64,000 bases of DNA from Bacilli bacterium (lineage in GTDB: Bacteria > Bacillota_I > Bacilli_A > RF39 > UBA660): NCBI GenBank assembly GCA_030602345.1, contig JAUVZX010000003.1, positions 1 to 64,000 on the forward strand, given 5' to 3'. This document shows positions 16,975 through 26,265 of the stretch, one piece after another; positions within the stretch are counted from its first letter, which is position 1; each line of letters starts with the position of its first letter. The translations under genes and the position numbers were made by a program. The notes under the pieces are model-generated. The model saw only the letters and a program-made list of their open reading frames with translations. It was not told the origin of the DNA and did not search any database.

Positions 16975-18264
16975 ATGATAGATATAAATTTAATAAGAAA
17001 TAATAAAGACCTTGTAAAAGAAAACATTAGAAAGAAATTTCAAGATCATAAATTACCTATGGTTGATGAAATTTTTGAACTAGATTTAGAGTATAGAAAC
17101 TTTAAACAAAAAGGAGATAACCTAAGAGCAGAAAAAAATAATAAAAGTGCTGAAATCGGTCTTTTAATGCGTGAAGGTAAAAAAGAAGAAGCGGATAAAA
17201 TTAAAAAAGAAATTGAGTCACTAAATGAAGAAATAGTTCATTTAGAAGAAAATGAAGTTGCTTATGAAGCTAAAATAAGAGACATTATGAATGTAATTCC
17301 AAATATAATTGCAGATGATGTTCCTTTAGGAAAAGATGATACTGAAAATGTTGAAGTAGAAGCACATGGAGTTAAAACTGAATATAAATATGATGTGCCT
17401 TATCATGTTGAAATATTAGAAGCTTTAGATGGTATTGATTTAGAAAGTGCTAGAAGAATATCTGGAAGTGGTTTTTATTTCCTAATGGGAGATATAGCAA
17501 GACTTCATTCAGCTGTTTTATCATATGCTAGGGATTTCATGATTGATAAGGGATTTACTTATTGTATCCCCCCTTATTTACTTAATTCTCAATCAGTTGA
17601 TGGTGTTATGTCATTTACAGAAAAAGATGCTATGATGTATAAAATAGAAGGTGAAGATCTATACTTAATTGGCACTTCTGAGCATTCTATGATTGCTAAA
17701 TTCAAAGATCAATTATTAGAAGAAAAACATCTTCCTTATGCAATGACATCATATTCTCCTTGTTTTAGAAAAGAAAAAGGAGCTCATGGTATTGAAGAAA
17801 GAGGAATTTACCGAATTCATCAATTTGAAAAACAAGAGATGATCGTCGTTTGTAAGCCGGAAGAATCAAAAGAATGGTTTGAAAAAATGTATACTTATAC
17901 AGTTGAATTTTTTAGAAGCATGGATATTCCTGTAAGAACTTTAGAGTGTTGTTCAGGAGATTTAGCAGATTTAAAGCATAAATCAATCGATATTGAAGCA
18001 TATAGTCCTCGTCAAAAGAAATATTTTGAAGTAGGAAGCTGTTCAAATATGACAGAAGCTCAAGCAAGAAGACTACAAATAAGAGTTAAAGATGAAAATG
18101 GTAATAAATACTATGCTCATACTTTGAATAATACAGTAGTTGCTCCTCCAAGGATGTTAATTGCTCTTCTTGAAAATAATTTGAATGAAGATGGTTCTAT
18201 AAATATTCCAAAAGTATTAGTGCCTTATATGGGTGGTAAAAATAAAATAGAAGTAAAAAAATGA
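16975..18264 (+). CDS. serS: Seryl-tRNA synthetase
   Basis: A 429-aa class II synthetase. The N-terminal long coiled-coil arm (~30-105) binds the extra arm of tRNA-Ser. The catalytic domain has motif 2 ('SPCFRKEKGAHGIEERGIYR') and motif 3 near 'NNTVVAPPRMLIALLENN'. SD AAAGGAGG lies 6-7 nt before the ATG. It is expressed from the T-box leader and converges with rarA at a shared terminator. Confidence 0.97.
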   Translation: MIDINLIRNNKDLVKENIRKKFQDHKLPMVDEIFELDLEYRNFKQKGDNLRAEKNNKSAEIGLLMREGKKEEADKIKKEIESLNEEIVHLEENEVAYEAKIRDIMNVIPNIIADDVPLGKDDTENVEVEAHGVKTEYKYDVPYHVEILEALDGIDLESARRISGSGFYFLMGDIARLHSAVLSYARDFMIDKGFTYCIPPYLLNSQSVDGVMSFTEKDAMMYKIEGEDLYLIGTSEHSMIAKFKDQLLEEKHLPYAMTSYSPCFRKEKGAHGIEERGIYRIHQFEKQEMIVVCKPEESKEWFEKMYTYTVEFFRSMDIPVRTLECCSGDLADLKHKSIDIEAYSPRQKKYFEVGSCSNMTEAQARRLQIRVKDENGNKYYAHTLNNTVVAPPRMLIALLENNLNEDGSINIPKVLVPYMGGKNKIEVKK

Positions 18265-18285
18265 AAAATTAATTTTTCATTTTTT
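18256..18285. terminator. Bidirectional terminator, serS/rarA
   Basis: A perfect palindrome with 15-nt arms (AAAAAATGAAAAATT and its complement) at the junction of the two convergent genes. Confidence 0.75.
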
Positions 18286-19476
18286 CTTTATATTATCTAA
18301 TATATTCTTAAGTACTTCTTCATTTTTATTATTTTTAGGAAAGAAATAGCGTTTATCTTTTATTTTATCTGGTAGGTATTGTTGTTTAACATAACTACCT
18401 TCATATTGATGAGGATATTTATAATCAGAACTACTGTTTTTTATATGATTTGGAATGTTGCCAATATTTCCTTTATTTATGTCATTAATTGCTTCACTTA
18501 TAGCAAGATATGCACTGTTGGATTTGGGCGAAAGTGCCATTTCGATAACGATCATTCCCAAAATAATTCTAGCTTCAGGAAGACCTACTCTTTCAGAAGC
18601 GTTTATAGCAGCGTCCAATTTTAAACCTATATTAGGATTTGCCAGCCCTATATCTTCATATGCTATTACGCTCAATCTTCTATAAATGCTATCTAAATCT
18701 CCGACTTCTAATAGTCTAGCTAAGTAGTGCAAAGATGCATCGACATCACTTCCTCTTATCGATTTTTGAAAAGCACTTAATACATCATAATGACCATCTT
18801 CATTTTTATCATGAAAGAAAGAAGGTTTATTGTGAATAGTTAATATATTTTCTTTAGTAATTTTTTCATCTTTGAAAGAATAGTAAGCAATTTCAAGAAT
18901 ATTATAAGCGCTTCTTAAATCACCATTTGAGATATTAGCAATATAATCTAAAACTTTATCTTCAATTTTAATGTTTTCTAAATGATATAAAGCCTTTTTT
19001 AATCCAAATTTTATATCTTCTTCATTAAGTTCATGTAGTTCAAATATTTGACATCTACTTCTAATAGCAGGATTAATTTTATGGTATGGATTAGATGTTG
19101 TAAGACCAATTAAAGTGATCAGACCACTTTCTAAATAAGGTAATAGTAAATCTTGTTTGTCTTTATTTAATCGGTGTATTTCATCCATAATAACGACTAA
19201 ACCAGAATATAGTTTAGCTTCTTCTACCACAACATCAAAATCTTTTTTATTGTTAATAACTGCATTTAAAGATCTGTATCTTAGATTCATTTCTTCGACA
19301 ATTGCAACAGCAATGCTAGTTTTACCAATGCCTGGTTTACCAAATAAAATAATAGAAGGTAAGAAATCATTTGCAATCAAATTAGATAAAATTTTATTTT
19401 TACCAATCAAGTGCTCCTGTCCAATTATATCTTCTAATTTTTTTGGTCTTAATTTTATTGCTAAAGGTTCTTTCAT
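18277..19476 (-). CDS. rarA: Replication-associated recombination protein A (RarA/MgsA) AAA+ ATPase
   Basis: A 399-aa clamp-loader-like ATPase. Walker A is 'FGKPGIGKTS' (~45-54), Walker B 'VIMDEIHRLNK' (~95-105), sensor 1 'GLTTSNPY', and the arginine finger lies in 'NPAIRSRCQIFEL'. The C-terminal MgsA tetramerisation domain includes 'AYEDIGLANP'. It acts at stalled replication forks. GGTGATAAT lies directly before the ATG and TATAAT (19497-19492) is 7 nt further upstream, so the leader is only about 9 nt. Confidence 0.95.
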   Translation of the reverse strand: MKEPLAIKLRPKKLEDIIGQEHLIGKNKILSNLIANDFLPSIILFGKPGIGKTSIAVAIVEEMNLRYRSLNAVINNKKDFDVVVEEAKLYSGLVVIMDEIHRLNKDKQDLLLPYLESGLITLIGLTTSNPYHKINPAIRSRCQIFELHELNEEDIKFGLKKALYHLENIKIEDKVLDYIANISNGDLRSAYNILEIAYYSFKDEKITKENILTIHNKPSFFHDKNEDGHYDVLSAFQKSIRGSDVDASLHYLARLLEVGDLDSIYRRLSVIAYEDIGLANPNIGLKLDAAINASERVGLPEARIILGMIVIEMALSPKSNSAYLAISEAINDINKGNIGNIPNHIKNSSSDYKYPHQYEGSYVKQQYLPDKIKDKRYFFPKNNKNEEVLKNILDNIKKK

Positions 19477-19500
19477 ATTATCACCAATATAATTATATCA

Positions 19501-19523
19501 AAAAAAGATACAATGTATCTTTT
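19501..19523 (-). terminator. Terminator after the 72-aa gene
   Basis: On the minus strand the stem AAAAGATAC/GTATCTTTT with a 3-nt loop runs into a T tract. It separates the small gene from the rarA promoter. Confidence 0.75.
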
Positions 19524-19740
19524 ATCTTTTTAATGTTGCTAATTTTTCATAAGTAGCATTTTTAGGTAAAAATGCTTCTTTTTCAATATCTAATACCCAA
19601 GTATCAGTTGGTTTAGCTTGATAAGTAGGAACATCTGAATATTGAACTACTGCAATATTTCCTTGTGCCATACCTAATACTAAAGCGAACCCCGTTGCTA
19701 CTTTTTTAAGTGCATGATTGTTAACAGCTAATGTTTTCAT
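19522..19740 (-). CDS. Small protein of unknown function (72 aa)
   Basis: Not recognised. The N-terminus (MKTLAVNNHALKKVA) leads into a moderately hydrophobic stretch (~16-33, 'TGFALVLGMAQGNIAVVQ') that could be a weak membrane or signal segment. A proline-containing, acidic then basic C-terminus follows. A strong SD (GGAGGG) lies 7-8 nt before the ATG and a clean terminator follows the stop, so the gene is probably real. It is monocistronic, between rarA and the divergent leuS leader. Confidence 0.6.
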   Translation of the reverse strand: MKTLAVNNHALKKVATGFALVLGMAQGNIAVVQYSDVPTYQAKPTDTWVLDIEKEAFLPKNATYEKLATLKR

Positions 19741-19800
19741 AGTTTGCCCTCCATGACTAAATATTATAGCAATATATTTTATTTTGTCAAATTAAATTGC

Positions 19801-19829
19801 TTGAATTAATATAAAAAATAAAGTATAAT
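19801..19829 (+). promoter_or_regulatory. Promoter of the leuS T-box leader
   Basis: TTGAAT (19801-19806) and TATAAT (19824-19829), spacer 17 nt. Confidence 0.75.
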
Positions 19830-19835
19830 TCATAT

Positions 19836-20038
19836 ATAAGTTAATACGTTGAAAAAGAATAGTAGTAAAGATAATTTTTTTTAGAGAAAATGTGGTTGGT
19901 GAAAACATTTATTATTACTTTATGAACTCGCTTTGGAGTAGTTTATTTAAAAAATATACCGTTTACTGCGTTAAAGTATTTGAGCTATAAATTAGGGTGG
20001 TACCACGTATTTGCGTCCCTATGATTTATAGTTTTTTT
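19836..20038 (+). promoter_or_regulatory. T-box riboswitch, leucine specifier CTC
   Basis: The specifier loop GAA-CTC-GCTTTGGAG has the Leu codon at 19927-19929. The T-box AGGGTGGTACCACG is at 19994-20007. The terminator pairs CTATAAAT with ATTTATAG around the GGG/CCC core and ends in seven T. It controls leuS by tRNA-Leu charging. Confidence 0.9.
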
Positions 20039-20050
20039 GTAGGAGGAATT

Positions 20051-22444
20051 ATGTATAATCACAATCGAATAGAAAAAAAATGGCAACAATATTGGTTAGA
20101 AAATGAAACATTTAAAACTGATGTTTGGGACTTTTCCAAACCTAAATTTTATATTTTAGATATGTTTCCGTATCCTTCAGGCGATGGACTTCATACAGGA
20201 CATATTGAAGGATATACAGCTAGCGATGCTCTTTCTAGAATGAAAAGAATGCAAGGATATAATGTTCTTCATCCGATGGGATGGGACGCTTTTGGGTTGC
20301 CAGCAGAACAATATGCTATAAAAACAGGTAATCATCCAGATAAATTTACTTTGCAAAATATTCAAGTATTTAAAAGACAACTAATAGAAGCGGGTTTCTC
20401 TTATGATTGGTCAAAAGAAGTAAGTACTTCTGATCCAAGTTTTTATAAGTGGACACAATGGATTTTTAAAAATCTATACTTAGATGGATTAGCTAAATAT
20501 GCCGATATGCCTGTTAACTGGTGCGAAGAATTAGGAACGGTTTTAGCAAATGATGAAATAATTAATGGTAAAAGTGAGCGTGGTGGTTATCCTGTAGTTA
20601 GAAAAAACTTAAAACAGTGGGTAATTGATATGCCAAAATATGCTGATCGATTATTAGATAACTTAGATGATCTTGAATGGCCTACTTCAACTAAAGAAAT
20701 CCAAAAAAATTGGATTGGTAAATCCGTTGGAGCTAAAATAAGTTTTGATGTTAAAGGTATAGAAGAAAAAATAACAGTATTTACGACTAGACCTGATACT
20801 ATTTTTGGAGCAACATTTTTAGTTTTAGCACCTGAACATGATTTAACTAAGCATGAACTCATAAAAAATAAAAAAGAAGTATCTGAATATTTAGAAATAA
20901 CTCAGACAAAGAGTGAACTTGAAAGAACAGAATTATCAAAAGAAAAAACGGGAATTAAATTAGAAGGCTTAGTTGCTATTAATCCTTTTAATGGTAAGGA
21001 AATACCGATTTGGATTAGCGATTATGTTTTGATTAGTTATGGAACTGGGGCAATTATGGCAGTTCCGGCACATGATCAAAGAGATTATGAATTTGCTAAA
21101 AAGTTTGATATTGAAATCATCGAAGTAATCAAAGGTGGCGATATAGCTATTGAAGCATATGAAAAAGATGGTCAATATGTAAATTCAGATTTCTTAAATT
21201 CAGTTGATAATAAAAAAGATGGTATAGAATTGACAATAAATAAATTAGAAGAACTGAAAAAGGGAGAAAAAGCAGTGTCTTATAAACTTCGTGAATGGAT
21301 TTTTGCAAGACAAAGATATTGGGGAGAACCCGTTCCTGCGATTCATTTTGAAGATAAAATAGAAGTCTTAGACGATAGTGAATTACCTCTAGTTTTACCA
21401 GAACTAGAAGATTATAAGCCTAGTCAAAAAGGGCAATCTCCTTTGGAAAAGGCTAAAGATTGGGTTAATATTGAAAAAGATGGTCGAAAAGGAAGAAGAG
21501 AAACATCGACAATGCCAGGTTCTGCAGGGTCAAGTTGGTATTTCCTAAGATATTTGGATCCTAAGAATGAAAATGAAATTGCCGATAAAAAATTGATGGA
21601 GCATTGGTTACCGGTTGATCTATACTTAGGTGGAGATGAGCATGCGGTTGGACACCTTCTTTATTCAAGAATGTGGAATAATTACTTATATGATAAAGGT
21701 ATAGTTCCTGTAAAAGAACCATTTAAAAAATTATTTCATCAAGGAATGATTTTAGGAGCAAATGGTGAAAAAATGTCTAAAAGTAAGGGCAACGTAGTTA
21801 GTCCCGATGAATTAATTCAAACTTATGGGGCTGATTCTTTAAGAATATATGAAATGTTCATGGGGCCTTTAGAGTCAGATAAACCTTGGTCAGATACGGG
21901 AGCAGAAGCCTCTAGAAAATTTTTAGAAAGAGTGTATCGTCTTTATCAAACAATTAAAATAGAAGATAAACCAAATAATAATTTAGAAAGAGTATATCAT
22001 CAAACAGTAATGAAAGTTACTAATGATTATAATGAACTTAAATTTAATACTGCTATTAGCCAAATGATGATATTTGTTAATGCTGTATATAAAGAAGGGC
22101 ATTTACCTTTAGAATATGCTGAATCATTTATTAAGTTATTAAATCCATTAGCACCTCATATAACTGAAGAAATATGGACTAAAATTTTAAAACACAATCA
22201 TACTATTGCATACGAAGCTTGGCCTTCATATGATGAAATTAAAACAGTAAGTGATACTTATGAAATGGTAGTTCAAGTAAACGGAAAAATAAGAGGTAAA
22301 ATTGATGTTTCAATGAATACTTCAAAAGAAGAAATGGAAAACTTAGCTAAAGAAATACCTAATGTTAAATCTAATTTAGAAGGTAAGCAAATTGTTAAAA
22401 TAATCATCGTTCCTAATAAATTAGTCAATATTGTGATAAAATAA
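20051..22444 (+). CDS. leuS: Leucyl-tRNA synthetase
   Basis: A 797-aa class I synthetase. The HIGH region is '[16 protein letters not shown]' (~40-55). The CP1 editing domain contains '[21 protein letters not shown]' with the conserved T-rich site and 'AVPAHDQRD'. KMSKSKGNV is at ~573, followed by the anticodon-binding domain. ATG 20051 was chosen because AGGAGG precedes it; the frame is open further upstream, but only through the T-box terminator. Confidence 0.97.
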   Translation: MYNHNRIEKKWQQYWLENETFKTDVWDFSKPKFYILDMFPYPSGDGLHTGHIEGYTASDALSRMKRMQGYNVLHPMGWDAFGLPAEQYAIKTGNHPDKFTLQNIQVFKRQLIEAGFSYDWSKEVSTSDPSFYKWTQWIFKNLYLDGLAKYADMPVNWCEELGTVLANDEIINGKSERGGYPVVRKNLKQWVIDMPKYADRLLDNLDDLEWPTSTKEIQKNWIGKSVGAKISFDVKGIEEKITVFTTRPDTIFGATFLVLAPEHDLTKHELIKNKKEVSEYLEITQTKSELERTELSKEKTGIKLEGLVAINPFNGKEIPIWISDYVLISYGTGAIMAVPAHDQRDYEFAKKFDIEIIEVIKGGDIAIEAYEKDGQYVNSDFLNSVDNKKDGIELTINKLEELKKGEKAVSYKLREWIFARQRYWGEPVPAIHFEDKIEVLDDSELPLVLPELEDYKPSQKGQSPLEKAKDWVNIEKDGRKGRRETSTMPGSAGSSWYFLRYLDPKNENEIADKKLMEHWLPVDLYLGGDEHAVGHLLYSRMWNNYLYDKGIVPVKEPFKKLFHQGMILGANGEKMSKSKGNVVSPDELIQTYGADSLRIYEMFMGPLESDKPWSDTGAEASRKFLERVYRLYQTIKIEDKPNNNLERVYHQTVMKVTNDYNELKFNTAISQMMIFVNAVYKEGHLPLEYAESFIKLLNPLAPHITEEIWTKILKHNHTIAYEAWPSYDEIKTVSDTYEMVVQVNGKIRGKIDVSMNTSKEEMENLAKEIPNVKSNLEGKQIVKIIIVPNKLVNIVIK

Positions 22445-22457
22445 ATAAGGAGGATAT

Positions 22458-23258
22458 ATGTTACAAGATTATTTAGATTTAATAGTTCTTTATGGAACAA
22501 GATTAATAATTGCTTTTTTACTTGCATGGGTTGGATTTCCTTTAATTAAAAAATTAGTTTCTTTAATTAGAAAAGGATTAGAAAAAAGTCATATGGATCC
22601 CAATCTTAAACCTTTTTTAGGATCATTAGTAAAGATAGTTTTGCAACTTTTATTGATCTTTATTATAGTTGCAGTTATAGGAGTTAATTCATCATCTGTA
22701 TTAGCCATACTAGTTTCATTCGGGTTCGCAGTAGGTTTAGCTCTACAAGGATCATTATCTAACTTTGCCGGAGGCATATTACTATTGACGATAAAACCAA
22801 TTAGAGTTGGTGATTTTGTTGAGGTTGAAGGTTTTATGGGTACTGTAGAAAACATTCAAATTTTATATACGGCTTTGAGGACACCAGATAATAAGTTTAT
22901 ATTTATTCCCAATGGAGCTTTAGCTAATAATAGAATAATTAATTATTCTATTAAAGATGAAAGAAGAGTTGATTTGAGAATCAATGTATCTTATAAGACT
23001 GATCATAATCAAGTAGTATCAATAATAGAAAAAATAATTAAAAAACACAAATTAGTTTTAAAAGAGAATGAATATTTAATTAGGTTTGCAGAGTATTCTC
23101 AAAGTTCGTTAATCTATAATGTAAGAGTTTGGAGTAAGAAAGATGACTACTGGACTGTATATTATGATTTGATGGAACAAATAAAAGTAGAGTTCGATAA
23201 AAATAATATTGAAATTCCATATAACAAGATGGATGTATATATAAAAACAGACAAATAG
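22458..23258 (+). CDS. mscS: Small-conductance mechanosensitive channel MscS
   Basis: A 266-aa protein. Three membrane segments (~12-32, ~54-75, ~78-110) are followed by the MscS beta domain with the signature 'GGILLLTIKPIRVGDFVEVEG' and 'IFIPNGALANNRIINYS', then the C-terminal vestibule domain. The Gly/Ala-rich pore helix is 'SFGFAVGLALQGSLSNFAGG'. It releases solutes on hypo-osmotic shock. It lies 13 nt after leuS with SD AAGGAGG and is probably co-transcribed with it. A terminator follows. Confidence 0.92.
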   Translation: MLQDYLDLIVLYGTRLIIAFLLAWVGFPLIKKLVSLIRKGLEKSHMDPNLKPFLGSLVKIVLQLLLIFIIVAVIGVNSSSVLAILVSFGFAVGLALQGSLSNFAGGILLLTIKPIRVGDFVEVEGFMGTVENIQILYTALRTPDNKFIFIPNGALANNRIINYSIKDERRVDLRINVSYKTDHNQVVSIIEKIIKKHKLVLKENEYLIRFAEYSQSSLIYNVRVWSKKDDYWTVYYDLMEQIKVEFDKNNIEIPYNKMDVYIKTDK

Positions 23259-23269
23259 TCTGTTTTTTT
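23245..23269 (+). terminator. Terminator after mscS
   Basis: AAACAGAC/GTCTGTTT stem with a 5-nt loop and seven T. It overlaps the last mscS codons. Confidence 0.8.
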
Positions 23270-23270
23270 A

Positions 23271-23323
23271 TTGACGCGAATAAAAAAATATCATATAATC
23301 AATTTGCAAACCATTTGCAAATT
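23271..23323 (+). promoter_or_regulatory. zur-znu promoter with palindromic operator
   Basis: -35 TTGACG (23271-23276), 17-nt spacer, -10 TATAAT (23294-23299). Starting 2 nt after the -10 is a perfect inverted repeat, AATTTGCAAA-CCA-TTTGCAAATT (23301-23323), covering the predicted transcription start and ending just before the SD (GGAGG). Its position before a Fur-family gene that leads a zinc-uptake operon fits a Zur autoregulatory operator; the sequence differs from the classic B. subtilis Zur box, so the assignment is inferred. Confidence 0.8.
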
Positions 23324-23332
23324 GGAGGTATT

Positions 23333-23734
23333 ATGAAATACAATACAAAACAAAGAGAAGAAATAATAAATTATTTAAAAAATAATGAACATAACCATAT
23401 ATGTGTGGAAGATATAGAAAATTATTTGCTAGAAAATAATCTGAAAATAAATAAATCTACCATTTATAGATTTTTAAATACTTTAATAAAAGAAAATCAA
23501 ATAAGAAAAGTAAAAATAGATGATAAAGCTTGCTATCAAATGATAATTGATGAAGATTGTCATCATGAAATACATTTTTTATGTAATAATTGTAATCAAC
23601 TTTATCACTTGGAAGAAACTAAAGAATACTTACAATTTTTAAAAACTTTTCAAAAAAAGTTTGATTTACTAATAGACGATACCAAAACTGTTTTTTATGG
23701 TTTATGCAATGAATGTAAGGAGAAAAAAATATGA
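23333..23734 (+). CDS. zur: Fur-family metalloregulator, probable zinc regulator Zur
   Basis: A 133-aa protein. The winged-helix DNA-binding domain covers ~1-80 ('NKSTIYRFLNTLIKENQIRKV'). The metal-binding dimerisation domain has 'CHHEIHFLCNNCNQLYHLEE' and a C-terminal CNEC, giving the two CxxC structural zinc pairs of the Fur/Zur/PerR family. The call as Zur rests on leading the znuACB operon. ATG 23333 follows GGAGG. Its stop overlaps znuA as ATGA. Confidence 0.85.
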   Translation: MKYNTKQREEIINYLKNNEHNHICVEDIENYLLENNLKINKSTIYRFLNTLIKENQIRKVKIDDKACYQMIIDEDCHHEIHFLCNNCNQLYHLEETKEYLQFLKTFQKKFDLLIDDTKTVFYGLCNECKEKKI

Positions 23735-24723
23735 AAAAAATATTATTTATACTAACAATACTAATATTATTAATTGCAGGATATGTATTTGCAAATCATA
23801 ATTTAAAAGAGGAAGAAAAAGAATTAACTAAAATAAAAGTAGTAACGACTATTTTCCCTTATTATGACTTTACAAGACAATTATCAGATGACAATGTCGA
23901 AATAACTATGCTAATAAAACCAGGAGTAGATATGCATAATTATGATCCTACTGCTGAAGATATAATTAATATCTTATCTTCTGATATATTTATATATACT
24001 GGTGGTCACTCTGATGTTTGGTTAGAAGATATAATTGATGAGATAGATCCTAGTAAAACTAAGATTATCAAATTATTTGATTATGCAAATATTTTAGAAG
24101 AAGAAGAAATTGAAGGTGCAACTAGCGATGAAGAAGAGCACCATCATGACTACGATCACGATCATCATGACCATGATCATGATGATGTAGAAGATGATGA
24201 ACACATATGGACTTCTATACCTAACGCCAAAATAATTTTAGGAGTAATCAAAGACGCTTTAATAGAATATAGAATATCTTTTGAAGAGGACTATTCCTTA
24301 ATTGAAGATAACTATAACGAATACGTTGTATTAATGGATGAATTAGATCAAGAAATAAGAGAGGTAGTAGCGTCTTCTGAAACTAGATATTTATTATTTG
24401 GGGATCGTTTTGCTTTTAGATATTTTACAGATGAATATAATTTATCTTATAGTGCGGCTTTTACTGGATGTAGTACTGTTACAGAACCTTCTTTAAGAAC
24501 AATGACTTTCTTAACTAAAAAAATCAAAGCTAGTGGTGTGCCTGCAATTTTACATTTGGAAGGAAGCTCTAAAAAAGTAGCAGAATCATTATCTTCAGAG
24601 ACAAAAGTACCTATTTTAGAATTTAATTCGATGCAGAATATCACAAAAAATGATTTTGAAAACAATGAAACTTATATAACGATCATGAAAAGAAATATAG
24701 AAGTATTAAGAAGTGCTTTATGA
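23731..24723 (+). CDS. znuA: Zinc ABC transporter substrate-binding protein
   Basis: A 330-aa cluster A-I binding protein. The N-terminal hydrophobic segment (~3-21) has no lipobox cysteine, so the protein may stay membrane-anchored or be cleaved rather than lipidated, unusual for a Gram-positive ZnuA. Ligand histidines appear at 'DMHNYDPTAED' and in the region after the histidine/aspartate-rich loop (~136-155, mostly H and D), typical of zinc rather than manganese binders. It captures Zn(II) for ZnuCB. It is coupled to zur upstream and znuC downstream by ATGA overlaps. Confidence 0.9.
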   Translation: MKKILFILTILILLIAGYVFANHNLKEEEKELTKIKVVTTIFPYYDFTRQLSDDNVEITMLIKPGVDMHNYDPTAEDIINILSSDIFIYTGGHSDVWLEDIIDEIDPSKTKIIKLFDYANILEEEEIEGATSDEEEHHHDYDHDHHDHDHDDVEDDEHIWTSIPNAKIILGVIKDALIEYRISFEEDYSLIEDNYNEYVVLMDELDQEIREVVASSETRYLLFGDRFAFRYFTDEYNLSYSAAFTGCSTVTEPSLRTMTFLTKKIKASGVPAILHLEGSSKKVAESLSSETKVPILEFNSMQNITKNDFENNETYITIMKRNIEVLRSAL

Positions 24724-25424
24724 TAAAGTGTGAAAATATAAATTTAAGTTATGAAAATCAACAAGTATTAAAAAATATTTCTTTTGAAATAAAGGAAAAT
24801 GATTATATAGGAATAGTAGGAGAAAATGGAAGTGGTAAAACTACTTTGGTGAAGGCTATTTTAGGATTAATACCAGTTGACTCAGGTAAAATTATTTATT
24901 TGGAAAATAAAAATAAAATTGGATATGTTCCTCAAAAAAATAATATCCAAAAAAACTTTCCCGCGACTGTCTTTGAAGTTGTTTTAAGTGGATTTTCATC
25001 TAAGAATAAATTTATACCATTCTATTCTAAAAAAGAAAAAGAGATAGCATTAAATAATATGAAATGTGTTAATGTGTTAAATTTTAAAAATAAATCATTT
25101 CAAAAATTATCTGGTGGAGAACAACAAAGAGTATTGCTTGCAAGAGCTTTAAATTCTGCGGAGAAAATTATGTTTATGGATGAACCAGTAGCTAATTTAG
25201 ATCCGGTTGCAACTAAAGATTTTTATGACTCTGTTGCTCATTTACATCAACATCATAATATGACTATTGTTACTACAACTCATGATATTGAAAATATTAT
25301 TAAATATGCAAATAAAATATTACATATCGATAAAGAAATATTATTTTTTGGTACAACTGAAGATTATTTGAAAACAGAATATAGTAAATACATGATTGGA
25401 AGTGATCATTATGCAAATAATTAA
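24720..25424 (+). CDS. znuC: Zinc ABC transporter ATP-binding protein
   Basis: A 234-aa ABC ATPase. Walker A GENGSGKTT (~34-42), Q-loop near 'GYVPQKN', signature LSGGEQQR (~128-135), Walker B 'IMFMDEPVANLD' and H-loop 'TTTHD'. It powers zinc import through the ZnuB channel. Start overlaps the znuA stop. Confidence 0.93.
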   Translation: MIKCENINLSYENQQVLKNISFEIKENDYIGIVGENGSGKTTLVKAILGLIPVDSGKIIYLENKNKIGYVPQKNNIQKNFPATVFEVVLSGFSSKNKFIPFYSKKEKEIALNNMKCVNVLNFKNKSFQKLSGGEQQRVLLARALNSAEKIMFMDEPVANLDPVATKDFYDSVAHLHQHHNMTIVTTTHDIENIIKYANKILHIDKEILFFGTTEDYLKTEYSKYMIGSDHYANN

Positions 25425-26217
25425 TAGTATTTTAGAATACGCATTTTTGCAAAGAGCTTTAATCGTAGGATTGTTAGTAGTAGTTGCTCTTGCTATTTTA
25501 GGTGTTAATTTAGTCTTAAAAAAATATTCAAATATTGGTGATGGATTAGCGCATGTTTCATTTGGTGCAATCGCTTTTGCTCTAGCTTTAGGATTTTCAC
25601 CATTGCAATTTTCAATACCCATTGTGATTGTAGCAGCGTTCGTTTTACTTTTGTTAGGAGATAGTGCCAAAATAAAAGGTGATGCTGCCATAGCGATGAT
25701 GGCTAGTGTTTCAATAGCTTTAGGTATAATTGCTATTAGTTTATCGGGTGGTGTTAATATTAGTATTGATTCATATATGTTTGGTAGTATTCTTGCGATT
25801 GGTAAGAGTGATTATTTATTGAGTGTTATAGTTTTACTAATTGTTATAATTACTTATTTATTTTTTTATAATAAGTTTTTTGCGATTACTTTTGATGAAG
25901 ATTTTGCATTAGCTACAGGAGTTAAAGTAAAAACTTTAAAAGCACTTTTATCAATTTTAACAGCATTGGCAATAGTAGTAGGAATAAGAATGATTGGTAC
26001 AATATTAATATCTTCATTAATTATTTTCCCAGCTTCTTCGGCAATGTTATTAACTGATAAATATAAAATAGTTATGGTTTTATCGATATTCTTTTCGATT
26101 ATTTCTTTTCTAATTGGATTATTTGCATCCTTTTATTTAAATATACCGGTTGGAGCAAGCATTGTGGTTTCTAATTTTATTTTATTTGTCATATCTTTTA
26201 TTTACAAAAAAATATAA
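25411..26217 (+). CDS. znuB: Zinc ABC transporter permease
   Basis: A 268-aa permease of the ABC-3 family with about eight membrane segments. Family residues are present, such as 'DGLAHVSFGAIAFALALG' in the second helix region and 'GTILISSLIIFPASSAMLL'. ATG 25411 was chosen with SD GGAAGTGAT; it overlaps the end of znuC by 14 nt. It completes the zur-znuACB operon. Confidence 0.92.
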   Translation: MQIINSILEYAFLQRALIVGLLVVVALAILGVNLVLKKYSNIGDGLAHVSFGAIAFALALGFSPLQFSIPIVIVAAFVLLLLGDSAKIKGDAAIAMMASVSIALGIIAISLSGGVNISIDSYMFGSILAIGKSDYLLSVIVLLIVIITYLFFYNKFFAITFDEDFALATGVKVKTLKALLSILTALAIVVGIRMIGTILISSLIIFPASSAMLLTDKYKIVMVLSIFFSIISFLIGLFASFYLNIPVGASIVVSNFILFVISFIYKKI

Positions 26218-26265
26218 TGTTTTACAAAAATCATAAAATTTTATATAATGAAGATGGAGGACAAT

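Noticed and set aside
18379-19492. Several plus-strand open frames antisense to rarA
   Set aside because: RarA is strongly supported by its AAA+ motifs; the antisense frames have no SD and no family features.
23301-23323. Palindrome before zur considered as a terminator
   Set aside because: There is no T run after it; it lies between the -10 and the SD, and the true mscS terminator is at 23245-23269.
24127-24185. CATCATGA/GATCATGA-type short repeats considered as a DNA repeat array
   Set aside because: They encode the histidine/aspartate-rich loop of ZnuA.
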